Origin: Diphasiastrum complanatum
Lineage: Eukaryota; Streptophyta; Lycopodiopsida; Lycopodiales; Lycopodiaceae
NCBI GenBank assembly: GCA_029204225.1
Contig: CM055098.1
Coordinates: 16,322,859 to 16,386,858 of the forward strand
Length of the DNA: 64,000 nt
Direction: 5' to 3'
Position numbers and translations under genes: made by a program. This document shows, piece by piece, positions 32,261 through 44,459 of this stretch (positions are counted from its first letter, which is position 1; every line of letters begins with the position of its first letter). The notes under the pieces are model-generated. The model made no database searches. It worked only from the letters and a program-made list of their open reading frames with translations, and had not been told where the DNA came from.

Positions 32261-33079
32261 TTCAGCACTTGTTGACGTCGCACCCTTTTCACGTCTCACC
32301 CTTTTCACGCAGTTGTGCTAACGGATTGGACAACGATTGCAGCCACCCACGATCTCCTACAGACAGCACATCCAGTCTGTACTTTCACATCTGCACACCT
32401 GTAATATTATGTAACATATATATATTGGACACTATTCATGAAAAAAATGATAAAGATAGCAGAAGAAGACGACATAAACGAAGCAGATGCCCTGAGCATT
32501 GATTCTTCATTTTGTCAGAATTAAGGTTTAATTCTTTTTTATAGATTGAAATAAGCTTTGTAGGGCACGTGGTTTCGTACGCTACTGTATTGTGCTCTAC
32601 CGCATTATTGACATGTATACATGATATACTTAATCTGATACAGTTCTTTATTCTGCGTTCAAATCTATGTTAATATTGTTATGTTTATCTTTCATTCTGT
32701 TTGATCTTTCTAGTTGTTCTTACTGGTAATAGACAATTAACATTTAGTCTTGTCTTTCACGAATCATTCACGATGAGCACAGTCTAATTCTTCGCGAATC
32801 ATTCGTGACATATAATTTGTCTTGGTATTCACGACAAATTATTCTTCTAGCGCTTCATCTATTAATGTTTGGCTACGTAATCTAGAATGAGTTGTCCAAT
32901 AACACAATGAAGAGTCAAGTCTAGTTCTACGTACAGTTGAAAGATTGAAATTTTAATCATTTGATGACATGTTATGTCTCGTCAAGTGACCAAGGGATTA
33001 TGCGCACTTTTGTGCACAAGCGCACAAAAATGTGCTAAAAACAACTCTAGTATTAAAAAGCCTCACAATTAAACTCCTT
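32261..33079. other. Non-coding, possibly an LTR remnant
   Basis: No gene. It starts with TGTTGACGTCGCACCC, a plausible LTR end, and has a TATA-like run at about 32415. The middle has ATTCACGA/TTCGTGAC words around 32760-32850. No partner copy is visible, so LTR status is a guess. Confidence 0.25.
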
Positions 33080-33596
33080 ATTATAGATCTTTGCCTACCT
33101 TAGAATATTTAAGACCGTACGTAAATGCACTTCATGCTCCTTAAGAGTCTTGTTGTAAATCAAAATATCGTCCAAAAATATCACAAGAAACTTTTTCAGA
33201 TAAGGACAAAGGATATCGTTCATCATCTGCTAAAAGGTCACTGAGGCATTCGTTAGACCAAATGGTAAAACTAAAAATCCATAATTATGGCCATACCTGG
33301 TCTCGAAAACTGGTTTTGAAAACATCCCACTTGTGGATTCTAATTTGATGGTAGCCCAACCTAATGTCCAATCTGGTGAAATACTTTGCACCATCCAATT
33401 GGTCCATTAGGTTGTCCATTCGAGATAAGAGATAACAGTTCTTAATTGTCATTTTATTAAGCTTCTTATAATTGACACAAAGATGAATACCACCATCTTT
33501 CTTGTCGATTAATAATACAGGAGCTCTCCAAGGGGATTTTACTGGGTTGAATATGGCCCTTATGTAATAACTCCTTAAATTATCTAGCAACTTCAT
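33080..33596 (-). pseudogene. gypsy E reverse transcriptase, partial
   Basis: SPWRAPVLLIDKKDGGIHLCVNYKKLN, NCYLLSRMDNLMDQLDGAKYFTRLDIRLGYHQIRI are the fingers and first palm Asp. After a frameshift near 33290 comes FLVLPFGLTNA, then FLVIFLDDILIYNK with the catalytic LDD. It ends in the thumb near 33100. It is inactive because of shifts. Confidence 0.85.
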
Positions 33597-33643
33597 CTTC
33601 TTCCTTCGAGCTTATTTTGTAGGAAAATAACGATACAGGAGAG

Positions 33644-34268
33644 CTATTCGAAAGAAAATCTATGTGATGGTCTACCCCTAGAGGGGGTAGACCCCTCAGG
33701 CAACTGCTCAGGAAATATGCCACTATATTCCTCCCTAAGTCTTTTAAAGATTGTACCCCCCGGTGTAGATTCTAGATTGGCATATGGAGATACATCAATA
33801 TTGAAATTTTGAGTAACAAATGCATCCGACATATAACATTTATCTTTCAAATAACATAAATACGAGTGATACTCAGAATTCAATAAACATTCATTTGCTT
33901 CATCACTAGTTACATAAGGTAGTTCAGGCACATCACCTTTAAGATGGACTAGTAAGCCATTATGCAAGAAGGATGAACTATGAGTTATGTAATCCATTTT
34001 TTAGCAACTCATTCCTAGCATAAAACCAATCTTTACCTAGGATTAAAGCTTATCAAGATTCATGATATGAAATAACAAACTATCTACATCTTAAATCTTC
34101 AATGGTACGTGAGAGTTCTCCAGTTGTTGTCATCTGAACCACATACTTGTGTTCACTTGGTGCGATTGCCAGCCAAAACTTTTGCACCAAATTAGCATTA
34201 ATAAAACTATGCGTAGAACTGTCGTCAAATAAAACACTTACAAATTGGTTGCTTATGAGCCCCGACAT
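33644..34268 (-). pseudogene. gypsy E protease and RT linker
   Basis: The segment 34080-34268 has VSVLFDDSSTHSFINANLVQKF, in which the aspartic protease DSG(A/S)(T/S)HSF has become DSSTHSF. 33644-33997 is the acidic linker preceding RT, ending EYSGIFPEQLPEG. Frames differ between the two parts. Confidence 0.7.
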
Positions 34269-35200
34269 TCATGCAAATGAAGTCGTGAGGTCCAAAAATC
34301 ATGATATTAAAACAACAATTACTACAAAATGTTTCATCCTTAAAAGGATACATTAATGTAAGAAATTGAAAAATTACTTGGTGTCTTGAAAGTGCGGCCA
34401 CCATTCTTCTTTTTCTTCAGGCAATCCTTGGAGAAGTGCCCCTTCTCCATGCTGGAGAAATGTAACCCTTCGAACTTGGCCTTATCGAAGTCCGCTCTCT
34501 CCAATCGAGGGCGTTTCTTCTTCTTTCTCAATGCATAAGTTGTGTCAACAACTTTTTCTTTACTCTTTTTTTGAGAAAGAGGTCTGAAGAGGGTTTGTCC
34601 TTGGATTCGAGCTTTTGGCTTTATTGCTCTTTGTGGGTTATTTGGTGTGTATCATCGGAAATCATGCATAGTTGTAAATCGATGATAGTATTCAAAATCG
34701 TCCAAGACTGACATAAATGCGGCCTTAAAAGTTACCTTGAAATCCTCCCAAGTAGTCGGAACTATTGCTCACTCTTTGAGATCTTACGTGTCGATTCTAG
34801 AGTTGTCTAGCATATCGTGCATGGAAAAGTGAGACGTCCATCAATCTAGCCATGCCAAGACAACATCCTGAGGCCTTTCCTTTTTGTTCCCAATAAAGAA
34901 TTATGGGATAAACTTTGGGTTCAGGAGAGCTTGACGAGATTATGACAAGGCCTTCATCTCAGCTTCCGCTCGCTCATGTTTCGACCGAATATCCACAATC
35001 TGTCGTTGAAGCAGATTAATGGCGCGGACCATTTCCTCCATATCGACCTGTGCGGAGCCTGGAGCTTGAGTTGCCTCCATAGGGGAGTTCATGGAAAAAG
35101 TAGGGGGGTAGCAAAAAACTAGAGGGGAAATGGAGAGCAATGGTATCAAAATCGTAAAAGACCATGAAGTATAGCTCAAGAAACAAAAATATGCACAACC

Positions 35201-35682
35201 TTGAACTAAGGGAGACTCAACTTGAACTTTGAAAAGTGGAGTTAGGGAAAGTGAACATATTTTCCTTTACTCCCTTCCTCCAAGCTCCTCCCCTCTATTC
35301 CATGCAAAAATGACAAGTGGGGCCCAAGAAAGGCCCCACTTGTTCCTTCTATAAGTTGGATTCTATGTGAAAGCCCCAAAGGTTGCTACATGGCATAAGG
35401 ACTCCAAATCCTCATGAAAAGTAATTTTGGCCCCACTCCCCTCCTCTTCCCTCATACGTACCTCAATCCCATTCCAAGCTTTTGAAATTTTGCAGGTATA
35501 GAGGGAGGAGGAAGAAGGAGGTGGTCCGACCAATAGAAGGACAAAGAACTAGAATATATCAAAGTAAAGAAGCTTAAGCTTTATAGCTAAGCTTTACAAA
35601 ATATTGAGTACAAACTTTTCTTGGGAGGGAGTCTGGGTTTGAGGTATGGCTTCAAAATAGAATTTAACTGCTCTACATTCAT

Positions 35683-35740
<58 letters not shown>

Positions 35741-36640
35741 ACCACATTTCTCACAACACTAATTGCATGCAAGTACCACAGTCCAAATCCCATACATCGA
35801 AGCCACCTGAGTCAAATGTTTGTGGCCAAGACAAGGAGGACTCAACTGGATCTAACTAGATTTTTCATTCTAGCGCATACATATGTAGCTTAATGATTTA
35901 GTTTGTATATTTTTTTGTACTTGGACTATTTATGTTCTTGGACCATTTATGTATGACTATTTTGCTAATCATAATTGTCTTTTGTGTCTTTAATTGCATG
36001 GAATTTAACTTCAACAGCCATGACACCACCATCGCCGTTGTAGAAAATCGAGGGCTGAGCATGTCCGCCATCGCTAGAGTCCGGAATTGTAATGATTTTT
36101 GGACCACTTTGGTTATTTGTTGTCTTGCAATACTCGTTATGAAATATCTTAGAAATAGTTTGCCAATTTCTATTTAGTTGAATCTTGTTGGGAATTACTT
36201 GCAAGCAAAATACATTATGGGAGGGGGAAGGACGCCCTTCGAGGATGTTACATTCAGAAAGGGTGTCTAAGGGCTGATACCCTTCCCCAAGCAGAATGCC
36301 CAAATAGGCGTCCTTCCTTGATGTGAAATTCATTTTACATTGTTTTTCTTTTTCTTTTTTGTTGTAATTTTTTTTCACACACATTCCAAACGAAAGGTGT
36401 GTGTAAAGAAAACAAACTTTTTGAAGTGCACCTTTTGAGTGACGGAAGGTGCATATAAAAAGATTTACCATAAAAATGTTTGCCTCACAAATTACTTTTT
36501 GTGAGACTCCTCCATTTCCTTAATGAAAATGTTAAAACTGATTTTACGTTCAAAAAAATTTCGCAAAGCCCGTTAAGCAACTAATTTTTTGAAATTCATA
36601 GTGTAAAAAAATGGTCAAAGCTTATAGATGGAAAATAAGT
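35201..36640. other. Intergenic with (CT)n microsatellite
   Basis: A CT/GA dinucleotide run occupies about 35684-35738. The overlapping open frames on both strands are artefacts of it. 35740-36640 holds no recognised gene. A minus-strand reading at 35965-36471 is open for 168 codons but has no recognisable domain, and I do not call it. Confidence 0.5.
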
Positions 36641-36656
36641 GGCCATGCTAAAAATG

Positions 36657-36738
36657 CTTCTTGGTTTCCAAGGGGACGCTCAAACGTAGGACCAAAGAAA
36701 GTCAGGATGCCAAGCTAACCAAGTGAACCAACCCTCTT
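36657..36738 (-). repeat. tRNA-derived SINE, copy 1
   Basis: Minus-strand element of about 82 bp ending CCAAGAAG, flanked by a near-perfect duplication (GGCCATGCTAAAAATG at 36641-36656; GGTCATGCTAAAAAATG at 36739-36755). A-box-like and B-box-like blocks are mutated here. It is the most diverged of the four copies. Confidence 0.7.
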
Positions 36739-36812
36739 GGTCATGCTAAAAAATGGGATGTGGTTATTAATAAGAGAAAAAGAGAGAGACAAGAGTGGCC
36801 ACGTGAGAAATG

Positions 36813-36893
36813 CTTCTTGGTTTCCAAGGGGAGGCTCAAACCTGAGACCAAAGAAACTTTGGATGTCAACCTAACCAAATGAGCCAACCCGTT
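36813..36893 (-). repeat. tRNA-derived SINE, copy 2
   Basis: Minus-strand element of about 81 bp. In element orientation it contains TTGGCTCATTTGGTTAGG (A box), CCAAAGTTTCTTTGG (a stem-loop in the anticodon-arm position) and GGTTTGAGCCTCC (B box), and ends CCAAGAAG. Imperfect flanking duplication: GGCCACGTGAGAAATG at 36797-36812 and ...CACCTGAGAAATG ending at 36911. Confidence 0.75.
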
Positions 36894-37870
36894 GGTTCCA
36901 CCTGAGAAATGGGATGTGGTTATTAATAATAACCACATCCCATTTATTGATAATGAGAGAGAGAGAGAGAATATGTGGGCAATGATAGACAAAAAGTGTT
37001 TTGTCTATCCTCATTGGTCCACGTTGCCCTAAAACTTATTTGAAGGGCATTTGAAGTGCATTTGAAATGGCTTGAAAATGACATGTGCATTTAAAAATTT
37101 TCAAAGAGAGAACATGTGACTTTTGAAATTCATAAAAAGAGAAGTTTCTAGAAAGAGAGAAAGGTATAAAAGGGCAAGAGAGAGAAAGAGAGGCGTGCAT
37201 CACGATAAAGAGAGAGAGAGAGGCGCTGTTTTTATCTTTTAAAGTTTTTTTTAAGGTTTTTTTTAGGTTTCACATGAAAAATAGCAATAATGTGACTTGT
37301 GAGAGAGAGAGAGAGAGAGTGTGTGTGTGAGTGAGTGACTCTGTGCTGAGTGAGTGATGCCTTGCGCTGAGTGAGTGATGCCTTGCAATCAATGGCTTGC
37401 TATTTACTTTAATGTGATTTTTGAGAGAGAGAGAGAGAATGTGTGTGTGCGCGTGTGTGTGTGTGAGTATGTGTGTGTGTGTGTGTGAGTGTGAGTGTGA
37501 GCGTGAGCGTGTGAGAGAGAGTGAGAGTGAGTGAGTGAGTGACGCCATGCAATCAATGGCTTGCTATTTACTTTATTGGATTCCCTCGCACAAACAAAAA
37601 CTAAAAAGAAAAAGAAAAAGAAAACGAAAACGAAAAAGGAAAAGGAAAAGGGTAGTGAGCTGTTTCCCACACTCCAGTTTTTGCATCAAACTCTCGAAAA
37701 TTGTTCTAGCTGTTCGAATGCTCGTCACTTTTCTCTTCTCTTCTCTTGAGAGTTTTCGCTCTCCACTGATTTCGCATTATCAACTTCCAAAAATTTCGGC
37801 ATTCAGGAGCTTAATTTGGGCCAAAATTCTCAAGCTGCTGAGCCAAAATCAGGAAGGGAAGGCGAAGATC
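36894..37870. repeat. Simple-sequence region
   Basis: A 39-bp inverted repeat around 36909-36945 (GGGATGTGGTTATTA and its complement), then long GA and GT/GAGT microsatellites (36955-36970, 37300-37330, 37424-37535) and an A-rich GAAAAA/GAAAAC tract (37600-37650). Two near-identical 24-bp words, GAGTGATGCCTTGC, occur at 37352 and 37375. The apparent ORFs are products of these repeats. Confidence 0.75.
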
Positions 37871-38236
37871 CGCTGGATAGATTGACGTAGATTTATTCGC
37901 CCTATTCCTCTCTCAAAGCACAATAGCACCAAATTATTTGCTTCAGGTTGGCGCTATAAAAAGCAGCAAGTTGTCAAGGTTGCAGCTGCAATTACATTTT
38001 TCATCACTTTGATATCACTGAACTGATGTGTCTGCCTGTCGCAGAGTTGAACACTTGTGATCGATTGCCAACAGTCATTTCAGTGGACGAGTAGGTTATA
38101 GACTCTGTGGAGTTTTTGGCCCGTTAATCATTAGCCCAATCGCATGGCATGAATGGTATATCTCACCTATTTTGCTACGGATTATGATGCTAAAACTGCA
38201 ACCTTCAAAGTATGTCAAATCAACATCTTGTTATAG

Positions 38237-41200
38237 ATTATTACACTGAATTGTCATCTCCAAACTGTGGCAAATCAGCACGACCTTCCTTCCTTGTTCA
38301 ATGTACTAAACTGGCTAGAAGATAGGTTTAAATCCCGCCCTTCTGTAGTGTCGAAAAAGAATTTATTGGCATATATGGAAACAGGTCACAGGATGGAAGA
38401 TGGTTTATGGGAAGATGCTAAGGCATTTATCTTAGCCTGTAAGGATGGTGAAGAAGTCAGTGTTGAGAGGAATGCAGCCACCGATGAACTGCTTCAACAA
38501 TTTTTCTTAGCTCATGGGTTTACAGTAAGTTCAGATGAAAAGTTCCTCTATGCGTCAAAGCCGAACCAGGACGCCCCTTCTGAGCTAGAACCCATCTCTC
38601 TTGAAGCTTGCACCGTAATTGAATATGTTCAAAGTGGTCAGATTGTATCTTCTCCACCACCGCCAAAAGCTTCTGATGAGCTAGAACCTGCAGTCGCCGA
38701 GATTGAACCTGCGTTTGTAAGCTCAGATGAGAATTGCCTTTGTGCAACACATGAGCCGATCCAATGCTCTGCTGTTGAACCTCTCCGTCCTGACAGTCCA
38801 GAATCCAATACTGAACCCTTTGTCCTTCGTGCCCGTCCACTATCCTATGGCATTCCAAAAACAAGAACTTTGTATTCTCGTATTCCAGAAGATACTAAAT
38901 TACCGCGTATAGTATCCTATAATTCAAAAGCTGATACTGATGAAACGCCCAAAATTATGGGTATTCTATGGCAAGGTGCGGTAGCTATAACTGAACTTGT
39001 TAAAAGGTGTCTTATTGCAGCAGTTGAAACTGTTCTAAGGTGTTTTTCAGTACCACAGGAACCACAGTTTAGCGACAAAGACAAACCTCTTCTTCTTCAA
39101 ATCCACAGGGAAAGTGAGCATGATGAAGGCACTGGGACAGTAGCCAACATTGAAAATCATGTTCAAAGGAGTGGTGCACTAGTCACAATTGGAGATGTTC
39201 TAAGGCGTATTGCACGAGTAACCACATTTGGAAGTTCTAGAAGGTGTGGTGCAGTAGCAGATGAAAGATGGATCGACTTCATGCGGCTCTCTGGCAATGC
39301 ACCTCGTGAGATTGAAGATTTTGGCAACAATCTCACAAGAAAACTCCCTCGCAAGCAAGTGCCTTTCTGCTCCTTTTGCTTTGTATCCTCCTACAAGCGA
39401 GACCTTGGTGGTGGCTTTTTGGCTAGAATTGTGATCGACAAACTACAATGTGGAGTCCTCAATAGTTTTCAGGAAAGTACAAAGCGGGGTTTCTTTGTGG
39501 AGAATTTCATCATTTCTATGGAGCCTCAGGGATCTTCTTGTGCTGCCATTCTACGCTTCACTCCAGAGCCTGATAATATCAAGTGGCAAGTCCAGAACAG
39601 AGAAATGAGATCCGTAAATGTAGGTGAGATTTTGAATTTTCAACTACTATGTCGTATTTGTTGTTGGATCCATTTTAAAGGTTGTAAATTGTAATAGTAT
39701 TCAAGGTATTTGTACCGTCTGTAGGTGATAGAAAGTAGTTGTAAATTGTGTTATATCAGAGAAATACTACTACACCTACATCTTGACAAAAAGTAAATCT
39801 TAAATCGGAACACCACACACTTATGTGTGGAATACGTATGTACCTTAGATTTGGAATGAACTTAAGGGTATCAGAAACCTTTCATCTTCAGACTGATACT
39901 TATCTAACTCATAAACAATTCTGTGCATGAACATCTAGATTCTGCAACCTTCTATTAGATATAATTTTCCTGTTTCTATGTCAAATGTCATCTTAGTAGA
40001 TTCTCTATTTATTGCAGATATTTAGTCCTATTCTTTTGGCTTATGCCCAATTGTGGAAGTCCTTGGTTGAAAGTTGATTTACAGATCTCTCACCAGGATA
40101 TATCAATCTTAAATAAACCTTTCTTGCTCTCGACCATTAGTTTGTATTTGGGCACCTCAATTTTTGTTTGCATGAGGTCGACCATATTGCACTTTGTCTA
40201 TGTTTATCCTCATGTTCTAACAGGGTTTATAATTGAAATGTTCACTCAATGCAGAACTCCCCCACCAGGGAACTGTCTTGATAGGAATCTTCAAATCAAT
40301 GGCATAAAATGTTTTTCTACACCATTTAACATTACTTTAAGTCAACTGATTTTCATTCTTGTCAAAATTAATGCATGGCCCTAGAGTCTCTAATTGAACA
40401 ATACTCACAACCTTATAAAGATAGTCTTTGATAATTCACTTTAACATGTGAGACAAAATTAGGAAAATAAATTGCCTCTTTTAGCCTTGAAAGATATCTC
40501 ATCATACTAAATATTTGTCTTCAACTATTGGCATCTTAAAGAGAATTCCATAGTTGCTAGACGTTAAATGGAAAATTCAACTATTTCCATGGATTAGGTA
40601 TGTCTTTTCGAATTTCAACATCCCGTCGACTGTGACGCAAATCTATGTGTTTTGTGTGTTGCATGATGGTTCCTTTAATATGTACATACAATCGAGGTCA
40701 ACCGAATAGATGAAATATCCCATGTGTGAATAGTTTTGTGAATATATTTTTTCTTCTATATAGTTTTGTGAAGTTACAAGATATGAGCAATTGTAATCAT
40801 GTGTTTCCTTCTATATACACATACATATACCTTCGTAAAGGGATCATATGGTGGCAATTTTTTCTTGCATTAGAATGCACTCTTCGAGTATTATCCACTT
40901 CTTCTAACAAGTCGGCAACAACAGGTTTACCAACCAGTGGTGTTCCAATTGGTCTCAAAGAATCCATTGAAACAAATGCGGTGTATGATTATCAACTATG
41001 GTCGTGGAAGCCGGTATTCAAGAGTCAAAAGCCCTCTGTGTGTCAATTTTCTTGGCACATGGAGTGGTGGAAAACCCCAAGATTAAAATATAATGTTGAA
41101 AAACCTGAGAGATGCGGTTTTCCGATTCCAGAACTTCCGTACAATGGTGATAGCTTTTTCCTTCCCAGTGGCATCACTTCTGTGGAGTGGCATGTACCAC

Positions 41201-41388
41201 CAGGGAAAGTGAGTTCTAAGCGTAGGCTTTCATGGTCTTTCAATTTGAAAGCCAAACTAAGATACGTGGAGATCACAAGAAGGAAAATATTTCATGATTT
41301 TGGTCTTCCTATTATTACACACAGTCATAGTGATGAACGTGAGGTCATAATCCCTTTTAAGGATGTTCTTGAGCTTGAGTTGCCTTAA
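38237..41388 (+). CDS. Unknown plant gene, apparently intact, two exons seen
   Basis: I do not recognise the family. Exon 1 is open without a stop from 38237 to a good donor TAG|GTGAG at 39623/39624; a first ATG occurs only at 38375, so the true start may be in an upstream exon. Exon 2 starts after ACAACAG at 40925 and ends with TAA at 41386-41388; the phases agree (G|GT). The product is about 570 to 610 residues. N-terminal region (LFNVLNWLEDRFKSRP, then a Pro/Glu-rich stretch), a hydrophobic helix near VAITELVKRCLIAAVETVL, and a conserved-looking C-terminus rich in Trp (QLWSWKPVF, FSWHMEWWKTPRL, SVEWHVPPGK, LSWSFNLKAKLRY). In a window full of broken ORFs, more than 1.8 kb of uninterrupted coding sequence argues for a functional host gene. 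It is not obviously of transposon origin. Confidence 0.6.
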
Positions 41389-42600
41389 TTTTGGTCTTGT
41401 AATGGTATGATACATTTGCCTAAGTTGTAGCACAACAATAATAAAGCTATGTGCCATAGGCTGACATTTACAGGCGGCAATTTTTATAGCTTATTGTTTA
41501 GTGGAACTATATAGAAGTGTTGTAGATCAATAAGATTTGTTTATTTGAAGTTCCAGTGGATCTTAGATTAATGTTTAGTTATCGAGAAACTTGACTCTCT
41601 TCCCATTTTTTAATGATTTCAAATTTGAAAACGATACAAATGACTCATGGAGGAGCAATAGCAATAACATGATAGAAAACAATTTGTAAAAAATACTCTT
41701 AAGAGACTTTTGGAATGCCAAAATGTTTTCCTCTCAATATTTGATCACATTCAAAAGCTAACATTCACGAATAGTAAAAACTCAAAACAACAATAGCATT
41801 TTGAACATATGGTTGCCATCATCGCCAAAGCTGAACATTTGTTCGCCGCCATCTCAAAAAATGAAAATTTGTTTGCTGCCAGTTCAGAAGGTGTCATATC
41901 CATATATTCATATGAGTTTCCTTACAGTATTTTCATGCTACTTTACTTTTTGAGATTAATCTAATGTTGTCAAAGTATTGCTTATTACTAAGTGTTCTAC
42001 CTATGGCAAAGTTTCATTCTCTTCATGTAGATCGTTCTCTAGAGTACGTCGGACCACTTCATTCAAGGAATTCAAAATAACATATTCAAATATAAGAAAA
42101 TTCTATAAGTGAGCTTACAAATTAGAGTGATAAAATCATAGTTGCATTACATGTAATGCATATTTCATGCTTTTCTTAAGTGAAAGATATGGAGTTGTTG
42201 AATAAAAAGACAAAAAGTAACAAAAGAAGATGATTGGTAACAAAGGATATTTGTGATCTTTTTTGAAGATTTGGTCATAAAAAAAGAATGATAGGTACAT
42301 TCAAGTTAGTTTAGTTGTTTTTTATGTTGTTTGAATAATGTTGTATTAATACAATTATCAGTGGTATTAGTTATTTCTACTTAGTTGATTAAATGAGTTT
42401 TAGCATTGAATTATAGTCGATAAAGTGTTGTTCCGACCATTTGTTTTAACTTTTATGGGCCATTGATATTTGTTATGCAGATCTACACTGGTTTGCCCAA
42501 GAACATTTGATACATGATTCTTCTAAGTGGAAAATCATGAAGTTCTATCCTGGCTTTTTTAAGTCAACAAAATGAATGCTGGGCAATAATCTATATATAC
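41389..42600. other. Intergenic, nothing recognised
   Basis: A/T-rich, with stops in all frames. A short repeated phrase (GAACATWTGKTTGCC..CATC, around 41795-41885) occurs three times. No gene or element seen. Confidence 0.5.
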
Positions 42601-42610
42601 GAAAACTACT

Positions 42611-42666
42611 TGGGTTTCCGGGCAGCTCACGCTCGGAAACCCAACCCCCCCCCCCCCCCCCCCCCC
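42611..42666. repeat. Hairpin followed by 22-base C run
   Basis: TGGGTTTCCG (42611-42620) and CGGAAACCCA (42634-42643) form a 10-bp perfect inverted repeat with a 13-base loop. Directly after it comes a homopolymer of 22 C (42645-42666). A TATATATA run lies at about 42591-42598. Confidence 0.8.
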
Positions 42667-42863
42667 GCGCTCTGACATTCAAAAACGTTCGGTATCTTTC
42701 CCGAAGGAAAAGCTTGCATCGAGCACGATCGTTCTATTTCTCTCTTTCGGGCGAGCATCGAGATAGGGAGAGAGATAGAGAGGGCGATCGATCGAATGAG
42801 GGAGAGCAGTGTTTTGGTGATCTGGTGAAGGAAGGAAGGAAGGAGGAGGTTGGGCGTGAGGAG

Positions 42864-42974
42864 ATGGTGCGCTTCTTTGCAGTGTCTGTGATTGTAGTGT
42901 TGATCCCAGTGTTTCTTCCTTCGGTGCATGCCCAACGACCGTCTCCTGCTCCCACCAGTGATCGCAAGCGCTCT
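42864..42974 (+). pseudogene. Possible arabinogalactan-peptide first exon
   Basis: ATG 42864 opens a hydrophobic signal peptide (MVRFFAVSVIVVLIPVFLPS) followed by VHAQRPSPAPTSD. This fits AGP peptides (AGP16/20/22 type), where a signal peptide is followed by a short Ala/Ser/Pro module xPSPAPTSD. In that family a GxSIDQGIAY...LIH GPI-anchor tail would follow; I cannot find it, and the reading instead runs into unrelated Leu/Cys/Phe-rich sequence to 43212. It is either a truncated gene, a first exon with its partner further away, or a chance resemblance of about 12 residues. Confidence 0.35.
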
Positions 42975-43307
42975 TCTCTTCTTTTTGCCTTGCCCGTTTC
43001 TGCTTTGCTTTGCTTCGTTTGCGTGTTTTGTTGTATTTGTCTTGTTTGCTGCTTTTCTTTCTCCTCGCCATTTTCGATCCAGCAGCCGCTGCTACCGCTG
43101 CGATGGCGCTGGATAGAAGGAAATGGATCTGGCATTTCCACGTTCTCCTTCATCCTACTCTCCAGCCTCGCTGACGCCTGCTCATCGTCCGCACCTCAGG
43201 CTTTCATGATATGACCTGTATTGATGCATTCAGATCACAGGTGAAACCACAGGTGACTCATACATTGATCTTCCTCAGATCTATAGCTCTAGCCTCTCAG
43301 GAGGATG

Positions 43308-43378
43308 CTCAGCAGGTGGGCAGTCATTGCTCAGCAGGTGGGCAGTCATTGCTCAGCAGGTGGGCAATCATTGCTCAG
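43308..43378. repeat. 22-bp tandem repeat, three copies
   Basis: Unit CTCAGCAGGTGGGCAGTCAT followed by TG, three consecutive copies, the last with one change. No coding role. Confidence 0.85.
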
Positions 43379-44440
43379 GTGGTAATTATTGAAATACCAG
43401 CACTCTTCATCATTGAATAGATGGCACTTGCACAGCATGGCGACTGGCAGTAACATTGATAATAAGAGGAAAGAACTGCTATTGTTAGCAGCGATGGAGT
43501 AGAGATTCCTATCAGACCTTTTGATAACATTTTTTCTCAAAGAGGGCTCTGAATGCAGCCATGGATTTTCTCCTACATAACCAGATGGCTCTCCCATAGT
43601 GGTTTTCAATCAGAATTTATAGCAGCTATAGATCTCCAAGAAACTCCATGTGTTTTATAGATCCTCAACGATAAATCACTGACAACAAGTGTACTAGATT
43701 GCCCTCAGGATCCACTAAAATGCACCCACATTGATTGTTGGAAATAGCTCCAGTAAAATGTGTCAATCAATGACTGTCACAAAATTGACTTGATCTCTGC
43801 GACCAAAATGTGATTGATTGGCAACTGAAATGCGATGTGGTCTCATTGGAACTACGCTCACATTCTGCTATGGAAATGGCTTGATTCTCTGTCACATAAA
43901 TGGGTAGATCTCTGGCAGCAAAAGCGCCACTAATATCACAATAGAAGTGGCTGTAGTCTCTCTCATAAATGTGATTGATTTTTGCCACCCAGATGTCTCG
44001 ATGACTGGCAGCAAAACAATATTATTTCATGACCGATCAACAATAGAAGAATATTGCTTCATAAGTGCGATGGTTAGCAAATGTGAATTGCATTGCAAGA
44101 GCGGTCCATAGTAATGAACATTTCACTCACAAATTCTTTGAAGATATGGCTATTATTGGCTATTAGCTCACAGCATAGAGGCATGCTCATTCAGTGTTGG
44201 CCATCCTTCACATTATGCTCACAAGCTAAACCTTGCCCCGCCCGCCCACAGACTTGCGGCCACACCAGCACTGATCCCAGCACTGATGGCGCTCGATCCC
44301 AGCCCTGATGATCGGAGGTGGTAGAGGCAAACCACGCTTCATATTGATCCGATTTGCTTTCTGGTTTTTGTAAATACTAAATTAAGCAGAATCGGATGAG
44401 AATGATGCAGAATCGGCTGAAAATGGTGCAACCGGATGTG
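43379..44440. other. Intergenic with degenerate short repeats
   Basis: No gene. Around 43740-44010 a loose repeat recurs with phrases like AAATGTGATTGATT and CTGGCAGCAAAA at irregular spacing. This looks like an old tandem array. Confidence 0.4.
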
Positions 44441-44459
44441 TGTGGATTAAAGGGGTGTG

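Larger units (their letters stand above)
33080..35200 (-). mobile_element. Ty3/gypsy element E (chromovirus-like), gag to RT
   Basis: Minus-strand order: gag N-terminus (MEEMVRAINLLQRQIVDIRSKH, 34940-35080), decayed gag middle, zinc-knuckle region (GHFSKDCLKKKK, 34420-34480), protease (34080-34268), linker (33644-33997) and RT (33080-33596). It is a different gypsy lineage from A-D; the linker (YSGIFPEQLPEG) and RT sequences are of the Tekay/Del/Reina kind. It is truncated inside RT at about 33080. The plus-strand RT piece at 44460-45210 is from a related lineage. Confidence 0.75.

Noticed and set aside
35621-35893. Plus and minus strand ORFs across the CT/GA run
   Set aside because: Both frames consist mainly of Ser-Leu or Arg-Glu dipeptides coded by the microsatellite; no protein signal outside it.
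36641-36911. True tRNA genes at the SINE copies
   Set aside because: The acceptor and T stems do not pair as in a functional tRNA, and target-site duplications show retroposition.
36909-36945. MITE with terminal inverted repeats (GGGATGTGGTTATTA)
   Set aside because: The arms are adjacent with almost no internal sequence and no target-site duplication is visible; treated as a simple inverted repeat.
37270-37670. Ser/Thr/His-rich minus-strand ORFs
   Set aside because: Produced by GT and GAGT simple repeats and open in several frames at once.
42576-43214. 212-codon plus-strand ORF
   Set aside because: Its first third translates the poly-C run as polyproline and it begins before the TATA-like sequence. 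Only the internal ATG at 42864 gives a sensible product.
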